This document shows, one piece after another, positions 45,655 through 54,539 of a DNA stretch of 55,340 nt. Source of the DNA: a virus. The stretch is from positions 1-55,340 of the IMG/VR virus record IMGVR_UViG_3300036852_000116. One strand, written 5' to 3'. Both the position numbers and the translations under genes were made by a program. Under the pieces are notes generated by a model. That model was not told the DNA's origin and did no database searches. It saw nothing but the letters and a program-made list of their open reading frames with translations. Within the stretch, counting starts at the first letter, position 1, and every line of letters starts with the position of its first letter.

Positions 45655-46368
45655 ATGGTTCTATCAGCCGAACAGAGAAAGAAGAAGCAAGACAGGGCTT
45701 TTGCTCGTCGAGAGCGAGCGAAGCTGAACGGATCTGCAGTTGATGTAGACACTGGAGAACGATACGAGGTCGCAATTCTCGATAGCGATTCAAAGCGTAC
45801 GAAGCGCCTCGCTCCTGTGGTCAGTCAAAACCTGAAGACTCTTCGAGCACCCGTTCCTAGTAAGGTGCGTGAGAAGCTGGTTGTCAAGCGCGCTCGCTAT
45901 GCTGCGATGAAGACGCATATGGAGATAGCGGCTATTGCGATCGCTGCTGGAGCAACTCCTCGCATGGCCGCGCGGAAGGCTGGAGTCAACAAGCGACAGA
46001 TCAGCAAGTATATGCAGAACGCAGATTTTCGTGAGCGTGTGCATGAGTTTCAGGAACTACTGGGTAATCGCATCCTTGGGCGAGTGCTTAAGGAAGTTAA
46101 TCGACGGACGGAACCAGAAGTCATCAAGAAGATGGAGCTTCTCGACCTCCTACGCGTTGGAGATCGTGTGGGGCTAGGGAGAGGCAGTGGTAGTACAATC
46201 ATCAACAATGAGGGAACCATTAACAACTACGAGGCGAACTTCAACGCGCTCTTCCATGAGGGTGCCGAGGACTCGGAGCAGCTTTCTGACCCCTCGGAGG
46301 AAGGCGCTGATTTTCCGGAATTCAAACCTACGAGTCTTGCACTATCAGGCGGCGATTCACAAGAGTAG
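45655..46368 (+). CDS. terS: Small terminase subunit
   Basis: A 237-residue protein immediately upstream of the large terminase gene. A Lys/Arg-rich N-terminus, a helix-turn-helix-like core (THMEIAAIAIAAGATPRMAARKAG, KRQISKYM), a helical oligomerisation segment (FRERVHEFQELLGNRILG) and an acidic C-terminal tail are all typical of terminase small subunits, which recognise the packaging site and present DNA to the large subunit. The overlap with the large subunit start is expected. Confidence 0.75.
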   Translation: MVLSAEQRKKKQDRAFARRERAKLNGSAVDVDTGERYEVAILDSDSKRTKRLAPVVSQNLKTLRAPVPSKVREKLVVKRARYAAMKTHMEIAAIAIAAGATPRMAARKAGVNKRQISKYMQNADFRERVHEFQELLGNRILGRVLKEVNRRTEPEVIKKMELLDLLRVGDRVGLGRGSGSTIINNEGTINNYEANFNALFHEGAEDSEQLSDPSEEGADFPEFKPTSLALSGGDSQE

Positions 46369-47689
46369 AGCTCGCTTTCGGATCGTAGATGGTGGACGGA
46401 GAATTGGTAAATCTGTCATAGGTGGACGAGAAGCCTATGCACAGATGGTTGTTCCTGGTTCATACGTATGGATCGTCGGACCAACGATGGACCTTGCCGA
46501 GAAGGAGTTTCGTGTTGCTTGGAAGCTTATCGTTGATAAGGGCCTCATCCCTGTTAGACGCAAGTCTGAACGAGAACTATTTATCCAGTGTGAAAATGGT
46601 TCATTCCTCGAGTGCCGTTCTGAGGAAAATCCAGATCAGCTCGTTGGGGAAGGTTTGGATCTGGTTGTTCTTGCGGAAGCGGCCCGCCTCAAGCTACGCA
46701 CATTTGATCAGTACATCCGCCCAGCCATAGCCGACCGCAAGGGGAAGATCCTAGCGACTAGCACTCCTCGTGGGTTCAACTGGTTCTACGACTTCTACGA
46801 GCGTGGTCAGTCGGAAGAGGGAACATATCACGACTGGGAATCGTGGATGATCCCAACGTCGGAGAATCCTATCATTGGAGCTGAAGAAATTGCTGCTGCG
46901 AAAGCTACTTCGTCTCCTGAGGCGTTTGCACAAGAATGGGAAGCGAAATTCATCGCTTATGGTGGTCTTGTATTCCCCGAATTCTCGTACGAAACCCACG
47001 TCCGTGCAATCTCTTACGTCGGTGGGCTCGATACGGAACTATGGATCGACCCCGGTCACACAGCGCCATACTGCGTCCTGCTTGTCCAGATTACACCTGA
47101 CGAACAGGTGCTCGTGCTAGATGAGATCTACAAGACTGGTTTGACCAGTGATCGTATCATCTCTATTGCTGAAAAGAAGTGGAAGTCATTCATCCTCGAC
47201 GACTATGATCATCCCAAGGTGAAGGTCACAATCGACAGAGCAGCAGCGGAAGCTGCCGCCACCTGGCGCCTGCGCGGGTATGATGCTGGCGGAGACAAGC
47301 CGAAGATTGAACAGGGCATCGAAGTCTACCATATGTTCCTGAGAGATCCGATGCAGAGTCAGGAAGCCATCATCCTTCCGAACGGTGAAGTTGTTAGAGA
47401 TGCTTTGATTGTACCGAGGGTCTTCTACGATCCTAAGTGCAAGAACGTCATTAAGGAACACGGACTCTATCATTATCCTGATGAGACTCGTAAGAGAATT
47501 GATACTAATCCTACCAATAAGCCTGTGGACGTAGATAACCACGGGATGGATGCTGTTAGGTACGGGTTGAGAAATAGGTTCCCGACTCTGTTTAATGAAA
47601 GCCCCGAGAGTGAGAACGTCGTTTACTTAACTCCAGATGAGATGGGCATGGATATGGATTCCATCATAATCGAATCGAGTGAATACTAA
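46256..47689 (+). CDS. terL: Large terminase subunit (ATPase and nuclease)
   Basis: The packaging motor. Walker A is RFRIVDGGRRIGKSVIGG, Walker B is LDLVVLAEAARL, and ILATSTPRGFNWFY is the coupling motif C. The nuclease part shows ELWIDPGHTAPYCVLLVQ (first Asp), VKVTIDRAAAEAA (second Asp) and DVDNHGMDAVRYGLRN (final Asp), as in RNase H-like terminase nucleases. The exact start is unclear: ATG 46256, CTG 46307 (GGAGG upstream) and TTG 46337 are all in frame and overlap the small subunit gene. Length fits the family (about 450-480 residues). Confidence 0.93.
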   Translation: MRVPRTRSSFLTPRRKALIFRNSNLRVLHYQAAIHKSRARFRIVDGGRRIGKSVIGGREAYAQMVVPGSYVWIVGPTMDLAEKEFRVAWKLIVDKGLIPVRRKSERELFIQCENGSFLECRSEENPDQLVGEGLDLVVLAEAARLKLRTFDQYIRPAIADRKGKILATSTPRGFNWFYDFYERGQSEEGTYHDWESWMIPTSENPIIGAEEIAAAKATSSPEAFAQEWEAKFIAYGGLVFPEFSYETHVRAISYVGGLDTELWIDPGHTAPYCVLLVQITPDEQVLVLDEIYKTGLTSDRIISIAEKKWKSFILDDYDHPKVKVTIDRAAAEAAATWRLRGYDAGGDKPKIEQGIEVYHMFLRDPMQSQEAIILPNGEVVRDALIVPRVFYDPKCKNVIKEHGLYHYPDETRKRIDTNPTNKPVDVDNHGMDAVRYGLRNRFPTLFNESPESENVVYLTPDEMGMDMDSIIIESSEY

Positions 47690-49602
47690 TGAACAGAGTT
47701 CAAGAAGCTGTTGCAGAGTTCTTAGGGATCGATCAAGTTATCGAGAACGAACGCCAGAGCTTTGCAACAGAAAGAACTGAGATCCAAACTGAGTTAGCGG
47801 AGACTCAGCGAGGTTATGAGGCCGTCGTAAATGAACAGCGCATGCTTCAGCGTGCTCTTGAGGATTTGGATTACCTCAATCTGTTCGATACGACGAAGAT
47901 GCACGAAATCCTACCTAATGCGAATAACAAGAACACAATTCTTCGACTTCGTAGGTTGCGGCATGATAATCCTCTCGCCAAGCAGGGTATCAGGCTTATT
48001 GTTAGATTCACTCTGGGTAAAGGCATCACCTGGATCTGTAAGAATGATCAGATCCGTGAAACCCTGATGGATTTCTGGACTGATGAAGATAATAAGGTGA
48101 TCCTTACCAGTCCTGAAGCTATGAAGGAGTTTGTAGATGAGGCGGCGACAGACGGCGAGAAGTTCCTTGCATGTTTCGAGGCGCCTCAAGCAAAGCCTTA
48201 TCTCAAACTGGCCGAAGTGCCGATGGAGGAGATTGCTGACATCGTCTACGATCCCGACAATCGACGAGTTCCCGTCTGGTACAAGCGGAAGTTCAAAGAA
48301 CTCGTCTACAACGGAAAAGATGAGCGATATGAACCCAAGCAAAGTAAGGGTAGGAAAGATAAGGTTCTATTCTATCAGGATTACCGAGTCACAGAAGAGC
48401 GGTTAAAGGAAGTCTCAGATCGAGTAAAGATTCCAGAAGAGAAGATTGCCAAGTCCGAAGGCAAGGTCATCAAGATGATGCACGTTTACGTGAATCCTCT
48501 GTGGACTAAGAACGGACGACGAGGCATTAGCGAACTTTTCGCGTCGCGCGAATGGTTCCGCGTCTTCAAGGAGTTCATGCAAGACAGGGCCATCATCAAC
48601 CGTGCGGCGACTTCTATCGCCTACCGACGGAAGGTGAAGGGTGGACCTGCTGCTGTAGCCCAGCTCACTGGCAAGCTCGGTGGGATTCCCGTAGGACAGA
48701 CCGATCGGGAGCTTGGTGATATTGGAACTCTGACACGTCCTGTAGCTGGTGGGATTTATGATTCCAATGATCCAGTAGACCTCGACTGGATGAAGACTGA
48801 TACCGGAGCTGCCAACGCCAAGGAAGATGGTCGTATGCTTCTGATGGTGGGTGGTGCTGGTATCGGAACCAATATCCACTACTTTGGAGAGGGTGGAGAT
48901 GCTAACCTCGCAACTGCTCAGGCCATGGAACTCCCGATGGTCAAGAACTACGAAGACTGGCAGATCTGGCTTGCAGCTTTCCTCATGGCTGTCATGGAGT
49001 ACGTTCTACGTCTGGCATACGGGGATAGCATTCCATTCGAGGAAAGAACCACAGAAGCTGTTGGAGATACGCTCTCCCAAGTCGCTCCGGGCACGGCTGA
49101 CATCAAGCTCCGACCCGGAGATAAGAACGGGAAACCAGCTAAACTCGAGATCAAGGAACCGCGGAAGACCACAATCGAAGACGTAGTGAGTTGGGACTTC
49201 CCGCCAATCATCACCAAGGACGTTGTGAAGCACATGACGGCCTGGGCACAGCTCACTAACCAAGTTGCTCCTGGCGACATCATCGTCAAGGAAGAGGCAA
49301 TTAAGGGAGCTCTTACTGTTCTGGGTGTTCCTAATGTTGATCAGCTTATGGATCGTATTAAGTTCGAGGAAGAGAGACTTCAAATCGAACGAGATGCCAT
49401 GCGGCAAGCAACAATGGACAATCTTGCTAATGGCGGGCCGGGTCCAGACATAGGTAGCAACGGTAAAGATAAGGCCAATGTTCCGGGTTGGGTGAATGCC
49501 GGCTCTGGTGCTGATGCTAATACCAAAAGATTGGCGAAGGGGAAGCCAGAGGGGGCGAAGGTAGGGAGAGTATCTGCGGATAAGCGACCTGGGAGGAGTT
49601 AA
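47689..49602 (+). CDS. Portal protein
   Basis: A 637-residue protein coupled to the large terminase (TAATG). Pattern of siphovirus portals: IRLIVRFTLGKGITW, DFWTDEDNKVI, a helical stem with EFMQDRAIINRAATSIAYRR, and the DANLATAQAMELPMVKNYED stretch that lies in the clip and wing region. A long Gly/Lys-rich C-terminal tail follows. It forms the dodecameric vertex through which DNA enters and leaves. Position between terminase and head genes agrees. Confidence 0.9.
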   Translation: MNRVQEAVAEFLGIDQVIENERQSFATERTEIQTELAETQRGYEAVVNEQRMLQRALEDLDYLNLFDTTKMHEILPNANNKNTILRLRRLRHDNPLAKQGIRLIVRFTLGKGITWICKNDQIRETLMDFWTDEDNKVILTSPEAMKEFVDEAATDGEKFLACFEAPQAKPYLKLAEVPMEEIADIVYDPDNRRVPVWYKRKFKELVYNGKDERYEPKQSKGRKDKVLFYQDYRVTEERLKEVSDRVKIPEEKIAKSEGKVIKMMHVYVNPLWTKNGRRGISELFASREWFRVFKEFMQDRAIINRAATSIAYRRKVKGGPAAVAQLTGKLGGIPVGQTDRELGDIGTLTRPVAGGIYDSNDPVDLDWMKTDTGAANAKEDGRMLLMVGGAGIGTNIHYFGEGGDANLATAQAMELPMVKNYEDWQIWLAAFLMAVMEYVLRLAYGDSIPFEERTTEAVGDTLSQVAPGTADIKLRPGDKNGKPAKLEIKEPRKTTIEDVVSWDFPPIITKDVVKHMTAWAQLTNQVAPGDIIVKEEAIKGALTVLGVPNVDQLMDRIKFEEERLQIERDAMRQATMDNLANGGPGPDIGSNGKDKANVPGWVNAGSGADANTKRLAKGKPEGAKVGRVSADKRPGRS

Positions 49603-49627
49603 TGGAGCTTGAGGGAGCTCTGGGCTA

Positions 49628-49909
49628 ATGGACTTCAAGACGATCGTCGAGGCCGTTTCAGCTCTCGGCGTACTCGGCTTCGCTCTAGTGGCGGTGTACG
49701 CTCTCGGTACTCGCAAGCTAGTCACTATTGGTGAACTCCGGGAAGCTCAGGAGGTCATCGTCTACGAACGTGCGCAGAAGGAAAAAGCTCAGGATCTAGC
49801 TCGTGACTCGATTGCCGAAGGCAAGAGGCTGGCGGACGCGGCCGAGGAGAACAACCGACTCCATGAAGCGTTGCTGCAGATAGAGCGCGAGAGGAAGGCG
49901 ATGCCATGA
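49628..49909 (+). CDS. Single-span membrane protein with coiled coil
   Basis: A 93-residue protein: a transmembrane helix (about residues 9-27, VSALGVLGFALVAVYALG), then a charged coiled coil. It begins at an ATG inside a TAATG junction with an 8-codon mini-ORF (49602-49628) that carries the strong GGAGGAG site, so its translation may be coupled to that mini-ORF. The topology resembles some spanins and holin partners, but its place between portal and MuF is atypical for lysis genes. Confidence 0.55.
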   Translation: MDFKTIVEAVSALGVLGFALVAVYALGTRKLVTIGELREAQEVIVYERAQKEKAQDLARDSIAEGKRLADAAEENNRLHEALLQIERERKAMP

Positions 49910-50121
49910 AGTGGATCGAGAACCTTTTGTTCCCCGGTCGACGGCATGGCTTCAACGGAGAGGATCGAGCTAAGGACGCGCGGGCGCTCAACGAGTTGAG
50001 GGTTGCAGCCGGTGAACTACGCACCGCCCAGAAGAACGTCCGGCGTCGAACGAAGCGGCTCTTCGAGGAGTACGACGAGGCGGCTAAGCAACTGCGAATG
50101 ATGCGCGGAGGGAAGCCCTGA
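49906..50121 (+). CDS. Hypothetical 71-residue coiled-coil protein
   Basis: ATGA overlap with the previous gene. Charged helix with Arg/Lys and Glu alternation (NVRRRTKRLFEEYDEAAKQL), N-terminal aromatic start (MKWIENLLFPGRRHG). Not recognised. Coupled to the next gene. Confidence 0.5.
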   Translation: MKWIENLLFPGRRHGFNGEDRAKDARALNELRVAAGELRTAQKNVRRRTKRLFEEYDEAAKQLRMMRGGKP

Positions 50122-50438
50122 TGCCATTTCCTAATCTCTTGGCATGGGTTGTTCTGGTGGCAGTGCCGCTCAATCTAGTTTCTGTGCTGATACTAGTGCT
50201 TGGTACTCGGCAGAATCCTAAGAACAGGGTCCTGCGCCACGATGCGATTACTGCGGTGGTGGTGCTTCTGCAAGTGATCGTATTTGGGCTGATCTTCGTA
50301 AACAACGATACTGTGCCACCGCCACTCCCAACCGAGTGGACCAAACTCATCACTCGGCTGACCCTAGCCGTCCTAGCCTATGTACCAGCTCTGCTGTTCA
50401 TCGGGTGGTATCTGTTCAACGGCCATGATGAACCATGA
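50121..50438 (+). CDS. Three-span membrane protein
   Basis: A 105-residue protein with transmembrane segments about residues 6-28, 41-63 and 74-98 (AWVVLVAVPLNLVSVLILVL, AVVVLLQVIVFGLIFV, LAVLAYVPALLFIGWYLF). The topology would fit a holin, but a holin-like gene already follows the lysin at 12.7 kb. Coupled by one base to the previous gene and ATGA to the next. Confidence 0.6.
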   Translation: MPFPNLLAWVVLVAVPLNLVSVLILVLGTRQNPKNRVLRHDAITAVVVLLQVIVFGLIFVNNDTVPPPLPTEWTKLITRLTLAVLAYVPALLFIGWYLFNGHDEP

Positions 50439-50893
50439 GCGAGGTGCTAGTAGTCCGCGCTCTGGTAGGGCTGGCCGCGTTGATTATCGTCTCGACCGCT
50501 GTCTCATTGACCATCCCCGAGGAGGTACCGCCATCTCACGTTCCACAAACGCAAGTTCCAACAGTGGTAGAACCCTCGCAGAGGCCACCATCACCACTAC
50601 CAGTGCCAAGTCCAAGCCCAGGCCCAAGCCCATCAAGCTCACTGATGCCGAGTGGAACTCCTTCGCCCGAGCCGTCCAGGGTGATCTTTACAACTCCCAT
50701 CGACCCCACTGCATCACCTGTGCCTGTTTTGCCGCTCCCAACTCTACTGATCCCGACACCCGTTCCAACACTAACGCCGACAATTCTGCCCATTCCTAGC
50801 CTCGCTCCACTGCCAACTCTCTTACCCTGTCCACTGCCCTGTGGGGTAGCCGTTCCAAAACAGTGTTTACCAATTCAGCCGCCATGCCCGTGA
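50435..50893 (+). CDS. Membrane-anchored Pro/Ser-rich protein
   Basis: A 152-residue protein: N-terminal signal-anchor (about residues 8-27, RALVGLAALIIVSTAVSL) and then more than 100 residues of Pro/Ser/Thr-rich sequence with PSPSP and PTPVP-like repeats, ending in four Cys (PCPLPCGV, KQCLPIQPPCP). Such stalks span the cell wall or periplasm. An overlapping ORF in another frame is less plausible. Unusual for a head operon. Confidence 0.6.
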   Translation: MSEVLVVRALVGLAALIIVSTAVSLTIPEEVPPSHVPQTQVPTVVEPSQRPPSPLPVPSPSPGPSPSSSLMPSGTPSPEPSRVIFTTPIDPTASPVPVLPLPTLLIPTPVPTLTPTILPIPSLAPLPTLLPCPLPCGVAVPKQCLPIQPPCP

Positions 50894-50899
50894 GAATCG

Positions 50900-51109
50900 A
50901 TGAAGAACCGCAGGCATATGCCCGAATCAGTTAATCGAACATGTGCTGATCTAATTAGCAACAACGGAACTGGTACTAGGAGCTCTAAAACTCGTATTGA
51001 GCAACCTTGTGGAATGGATGCATCTGGTTATTGTATGGATTGCTCTCAGTACGTATGTTCTACTCATGAAGTAGCTAATCATAGTCTACATCGAGTGGCT
51101 CGACGATAG
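50900..51109 (+). CDS. Small zinc-binding protein, B-box-like
   Basis: A 69-residue protein: QPCGMDASGYCMDCSQYVC, then STHEVANHSLHR. The order C...C-x2-C...C-x2-H...H-x3-H looks like the B-box/AN1-like zinc pattern found in tiny phage proteins. Function unknown. Confidence 0.6.
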   Translation: MKNRRHMPESVNRTCADLISNNGTGTRSSKTRIEQPCGMDASGYCMDCSQYVCSTHEVANHSLHRVARR

Positions 51110-51117
51110 GAGAGTAG

Positions 51118-51219
51118 ATGCCTTACAAAAGTAAGAAACAAAGAGCTTGGATGCACAAGAACAAACCTAAGCTAGCTAAGAAATGGGATAAGAAATATGG
51201 AGGAAAGATTAAGAAGTGA
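51118..51219 (+). CDS. 33-residue basic phage peptide
   Basis: MPYKSKKQRAWMHKNKPK followed by LAKKWDKKYGGKIKK. This MPYKSxxQRxWMHxxxPxxAxxWDxxYGG pattern is common in phages of many hosts. It is entirely basic; function unknown. AGGAGAGTAG precedes ATG. It overlaps the next start (GTGA). Confidence 0.75.
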   Translation: MPYKSKKQRAWMHKNKPKLAKKWDKKYGGKIKK

Positions 51220-51353
51220 ATGTTAGAACACTTCTAGTAGTGCTTGCTTTGCTCTTGGCAGTAGCTTCATTCGTAGTAACGGGTTATCCACTTATTGCTG
51301 TGGCTGTGATTCTTCTTTGTATTGCGGCTCTTGTGGGTGCTGGTGATCTATGA
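51216..51353 (+). CDS. 45-residue membrane peptide
   Basis: Starts at GTG overlapping the previous stop (GTGA). MNVRTLLVVLALLLAVASF begins the first transmembrane segment, and PLIAVAVILLCIAALVGAG forms the second. The stop overlaps the MuF ATG (ATGA). Unknown role. Confidence 0.55.
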   Translation: MNVRTLLVVLALLLAVASFVVTGYPLIAVAVILLCIAALVGAGDL

Positions 51354-52063
51354 CCTTCCGCCCTCCTATCATCGAGGTAGAGGGAGAGATTTTCCTAACT
51401 CCTGTATCTGATCACTTCGGAATAGTGGACGATAACTTCATTCGTACCACATTCCGGAATAGAGCACGGATGCTCGCTGGAAATCTTGCTCACCTCATTA
51501 GTTCATTGCAAGATGGGAATATCCAACAGAGAGCATTCGTTCGTCAATCGATGAGGGCACTTCAGCAAGCGTACTATGTTGTATTCTCGCTGGGTGCCCT
51601 CTCGGTTGACTCTTTCCACGTAATCACCGTTCGAGATACAGAGGTACTAGATGCAGAACTCTTCGGAGAACGACGATTCTTACAGAGCTTTGCACGGGAC
51701 ATCCGAAGAGATTCACTTGAGCTGGCTCCAGAATCTAGAGCTCGTCTCTACCTCGCAGCGCTTCGCGGTGTCTTTGAACTGGGTCGTGTATCAGCTCTCC
51801 CCGCTGGCCCTTACGATTGGATTCTCGGTGATACTGATCATTGTATTGATTGCTCTTTCGCCGAACTAGGCGGTCCATACAAACGAGATGCTCTGTCACG
51901 AATGTCACTTCCTGTGGTTCCAGGAATTCCAGGGAGTGGGGAGGTTTGCCAAGGATTAACGAGATGTGGTTGTACCTTAAGGTTACGTAACTTCCCACGG
52001 AATGAAGAATTACAGCTTGATCTACGAGATATCTTGAACCAAATCACACTGGAGATTGCATGA
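51350..52063 (+). CDS. MuF-like minor head protein
   Basis: A 237-residue protein. The C-terminal pattern LGDTDHCIDCSFAELGGPYK, VVPGIPGSGEVCQG and CGCTLRL is the Cys/Gly-rich core of the Mu gpF / SPP1 gp7 family, minor capsid proteins that ride on the portal and may be delivered with DNA. The long helical N-terminal half also fits. Placed after portal, as usual. Confidence 0.78.
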   Translation: MTFRPPIIEVEGEIFLTPVSDHFGIVDDNFIRTTFRNRARMLAGNLAHLISSLQDGNIQQRAFVRQSMRALQQAYYVVFSLGALSVDSFHVITVRDTEVLDAELFGERRFLQSFARDIRRDSLELAPESRARLYLAALRGVFELGRVSALPAGPYDWILGDTDHCIDCSFAELGGPYKRDALSRMSLPVVPGIPGSGEVCQGLTRCGCTLRLRNFPRNEELQLDLRDILNQITLEIA

Positions 52064-52272
52064 CTTACAGCGTTAGTATTCAGGGTCACGGAGATGAACC
52101 TTACGAAGAGAGAGCAGCTGCTGAACGGCGTTTACTTGGTGCTCTAGTGGGAGCATTGGACGAACATGGTGGGAATGTTACAACGTTTAGTTTTAGTGGT
52201 AATGAAGTAAATGCTAGTAGCCTAGATGAGGCACGATCAGCTGCGGAGGCTGCGAATGACGATAGCGGTTGA
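52060..52272 (+). CDS. Hypothetical 70-residue protein
   Basis: ATGA overlap with the MuF gene. Helix (EERAAAERRLLGALVGALDE) and strands. Not recognised. Overlaps the next gene by 17 bases. Confidence 0.55.
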   Translation: MTYSVSIQGHGDEPYEERAAAERRLLGALVGALDEHGGNVTTFSFSGNEVNASSLDEARSAAEAANDDSG

Positions 52273-52453
52273 GCGGCGAAGCAAGTTGCTAGATTTCCTC
52301 GAGGAAACCGGATACTCTGAGAGTGATGTTCTAGCATACAATCCTATTACGGGGAAGGTTCAGACTAAGAACGGTGGGCTCTATGAATTCACTGCCGATG
52401 GTGAGATAGAGCACTATTCTGGTCCGTCGCCCGATCCCACAGAACGAGACTAG
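52256..52453 (+). CDS. Small protein homologous to the following head gene
   Basis: A 65-residue protein; the ATG at 52256 lies in the previous gene's end. LDFLEETGYSESDVLAYNPI, KVQTKNGGLYEFTADG and EHYSGPSPDP correspond to LTKALHLKSSDILSYNERTR, VYSNGAKYQVSRNG and HHSGPLPP of the next protein. It is thus a free-standing copy of that domain. Function unknown. Confidence 0.65.
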   Translation: MTIAVERRSKLLDFLEETGYSESDVLAYNPITGKVQTKNGGLYEFTADGEIEHYSGPSPDPTERD

Positions 52454-52462
52454 GAGAACCAA

Positions 52463-53005
52463 ATGGCTGAGAATGAGTCTGCAACCGCAACTGAGGCACG
52501 TCCTCGTCGAGGAGCAACTGCTCCATCGACTAGTGATACAGCCGCTAGCTCTGATGATGGTGGGGGTTTCGATCGAGCGATTACTCGAACGGACAATCTG
52601 GGTGTTGCCGAGCCCACTAGAGTTCGTAGGGAAGGCAAGTCTGGTGGAGAGATTCCGGACATCTTCACTAAGCTTACTAAGGCACTTCACCTTAAGTCTA
52701 GCGATATCCTTTCTTACAACGAGCGCACTCGGGTTATTGTTTATTCGAATGGAGCGAAGTATCAGGTTAGCCGGAATGGTAAAGGACTTCGTCATCACTC
52801 GGGTCCACTTCCACCGTCCGACTTGAACCTGGACGTTGAGGATGCTCGACAGCGCTCACCGTCGGTTGGAACGGCCGCACAGATTAACGGCCCTTCTGTG
52901 GTTACGGAAACTGATCCCAATAGCCTCCGCGATGAGAGGGCTGCTCTTCGAGCTCGGATCAAGGAGATCAATTCCGAGCTTAAGGGTGATGAAGACGAGG
53001 AGTAG
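52463..53005 (+). CDS. Head-operon protein with disordered N-terminus and shared domain
   Basis: A 180-residue protein: residues 1-70 are Ala/Ser/Thr/Asp-rich and look disordered, residues 75-115 hold the domain shared with the previous gene, and the C-terminus is a charged helix (REERAALRARIKEINSEL). Possibly a scaffolding or minor capsid component. AGGAG precedes ATG. Confidence 0.5.
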   Translation: MAENESATATEARPRRGATAPSTSDTAASSDDGGGFDRAITRTDNLGVAEPTRVRREGKSGGEIPDIFTKLTKALHLKSSDILSYNERTRVIVYSNGAKYQVSRNGKGLRHHSGPLPPSDLNLDVEDARQRSPSVGTAAQINGPSVVTETDPNSLRDERAALRARIKEINSELKGDEDEE

Positions 53006-53008
53006 TCC

Positions 53009-54154
53009 ATGACTGAACGCCTCGCAGGTCGAGATATCATTCGAGCTACAGAAGCGGCTACGGATGATAATGGAACACAATGGATCACAATTATCAAGGA
53101 GGGTGTTTCAGAGAACAATCGTAGGTACCATAAATCTACTTTGCAGAAGGCTGTTGACGAACGCGTGTATGAGAATATGCGTATGTTCGTAGATCATAGT
53201 GATGGACCTCCTCTCAAGCGTTCGATGCGAGATCTCGTCTCCGCGATTACTACTACCAAGCTCGACACTTCTTTCCCGGATAAGAAGGCGCGCGTGCGTG
53301 GGGCGGTAGAGTGGATTGACGATGACTGGCAAAAGAAGATTGAGAAGGGGAAGGACCACGTTGGTGTTTCTCACGACGCTCTTCTTCGTGGTACTCGTTC
53401 CATGAAGAATGGACGTCGATACGAGGACATCGACGAGATTCCCAGGGTCAATTCTGTGGACTGGGTGATTTATCCTTCCGCAGGTGGAGGTTTTGAGAAC
53501 AGTTTTCTAGCTCAAGAAGGAGTCGACATGAAGGATGCCATCGATTGGGATGCCATCGATGAGGATATGCTGAAGGAGCACAAGCCAGATCTCTATAAGT
53601 CTCTCACTGCTCGTGGTTCAGAAGCCGAAGAGGGCGATGAAGACGAGGAAGAGACTGAGGAAGACGAGGAAGAGACTCCAGCTCAGGAATCCAAGAAGTC
53701 GAAGGGTTCCAAGAAGGTTGTGAAGATCAAGAAGAGCAAGGTTCAGCGACAGGTGGAAGACATTGTCCGACGTTCCTTTGAAGCTGTGGAGCAGGAACGA
53801 CAGACCAAGCAGGAAGTTCACTCCAAGGTCGAGGAACTTGTCAACAAGTCTACTCTTCCCGATCTGACGAAGAAGCGAGTTATTGCTTCATTCGATGGGA
53901 AGGAATCATTCGAAGAGGACCGAGTCAAGGAAGCAATCACTGCTGCTAAGGCAGAAGTTGCTGCTATTGCTGGTCCACGCATCCGCGGCATGGGTCCGTC
54001 GGGTGGAACTACCAAAAGCACCAAGAGCTTCGGTCGAGCCCATGAGGCTGTGGAAAAGGCTTTCGGTCGCGGTCTTCGACCTAAGAAGACTATTGCTGTG
54101 AAGCCCACAGGCAAGAAGGGTGAGGACGAAGACGAAGATGAGGAGGACGACTAG
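53009..54154 (+). CDS. Capsid maturation protease fused to scaffold
   Basis: A 381-residue fusion. Residues 25-170 match phage head proteases of the T4 gp21/HK97-like herpesvirus fold: VSENNRRYHKSTLQKAV, MFVDHSDGP (His 63) and HVGVSHDALLRG (Ser 121) are the likely His and Ser of the active site, and a PRVNSVDWVIYPS strand completes the fold. The rest (about 195-381) is a Glu/Asp- and Lys-rich coiled coil with an acidic end, typical of scaffold. The protease would cut the scaffold and free the shell. Placed just before decoration and capsid genes. Confidence 0.78.
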   Translation: MTERLAGRDIIRATEAATDDNGTQWITIIKEGVSENNRRYHKSTLQKAVDERVYENMRMFVDHSDGPPLKRSMRDLVSAITTTKLDTSFPDKKARVRGAVEWIDDDWQKKIEKGKDHVGVSHDALLRGTRSMKNGRRYEDIDEIPRVNSVDWVIYPSAGGGFENSFLAQEGVDMKDAIDWDAIDEDMLKEHKPDLYKSLTARGSEAEEGDEDEEETEEDEEETPAQESKKSKGSKKVVKIKKSKVQRQVEDIVRRSFEAVEQERQTKQEVHSKVEELVNKSTLPDLTKKRVIASFDGKESFEEDRVKEAITAAKAEVAAIAGPRIRGMGPSGGTTKSTKSFGRAHEAVEKAFGRGLRPKKTIAVKPTGKKGEDEDEDEEDD

Positions 54155-54529
54155 ATGGCGCGAAATCTGGTCATCAAGGCTCCTGATGCCTATCGTCTAC
54201 GACTCCAGTTCTCAGTAGATCACCTTGCTGGTGATTTCGTTTGGGAACGCGGATTCTATGGTTGGGTTCAGGACGACATTGATGTTAGCGAGAATGCTTG
54301 GGGCGTTCTCTTCATGGAAGGAGTTTATGAGCTGGCTCGGACTCCGGCTACCATTGCTCAGGGTCTGAAGGTTCATGCTCCAGCAACTGCACAGGCGACC
54401 ACGCTGCCACTGATTGCAGCAGCTACCAATGGACAGGCAACTGCTGGTTGGAATGCTGTCGGGCGCACTACTGCAACTGGTAATGCTACGGTTGGCCGAG
54501 TTCGCCTCTTTGGCGATCAGAACTACTAG
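54155..54529 (+). CDS. DUF2190-like head decoration protein
   Basis: A 124-residue beta-rich protein (YGWVQDDIDVSENAWGVLFM, GVYELARTPATIAQG, AVGRTTATGNATVGRVRL) with the strand arrangement of small capsid-stabilising proteins such as lambda gpD-like or DUF2190 members. Located between protease-scaffold and major capsid genes, the standard place for a decoration protein. Confidence 0.65.
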   Translation: MARNLVIKAPDAYRLRLQFSVDHLAGDFVWERGFYGWVQDDIDVSENAWGVLFMEGVYELARTPATIAQGLKVHAPATAQATTLPLIAAATNGQATAGWNAVGRTTATGNATVGRVRLFGDQNY

Positions 54530-54539
54530 GAGAAGATAG

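Noticed and set aside
50380-50799. Alternative 139-residue ORF overlapping the Pro-rich gene
   Set aside because: The Pro-rich frame has a signal-anchor and ATGA coupling; the other frame has neither a start context nor a plausible protein pattern.
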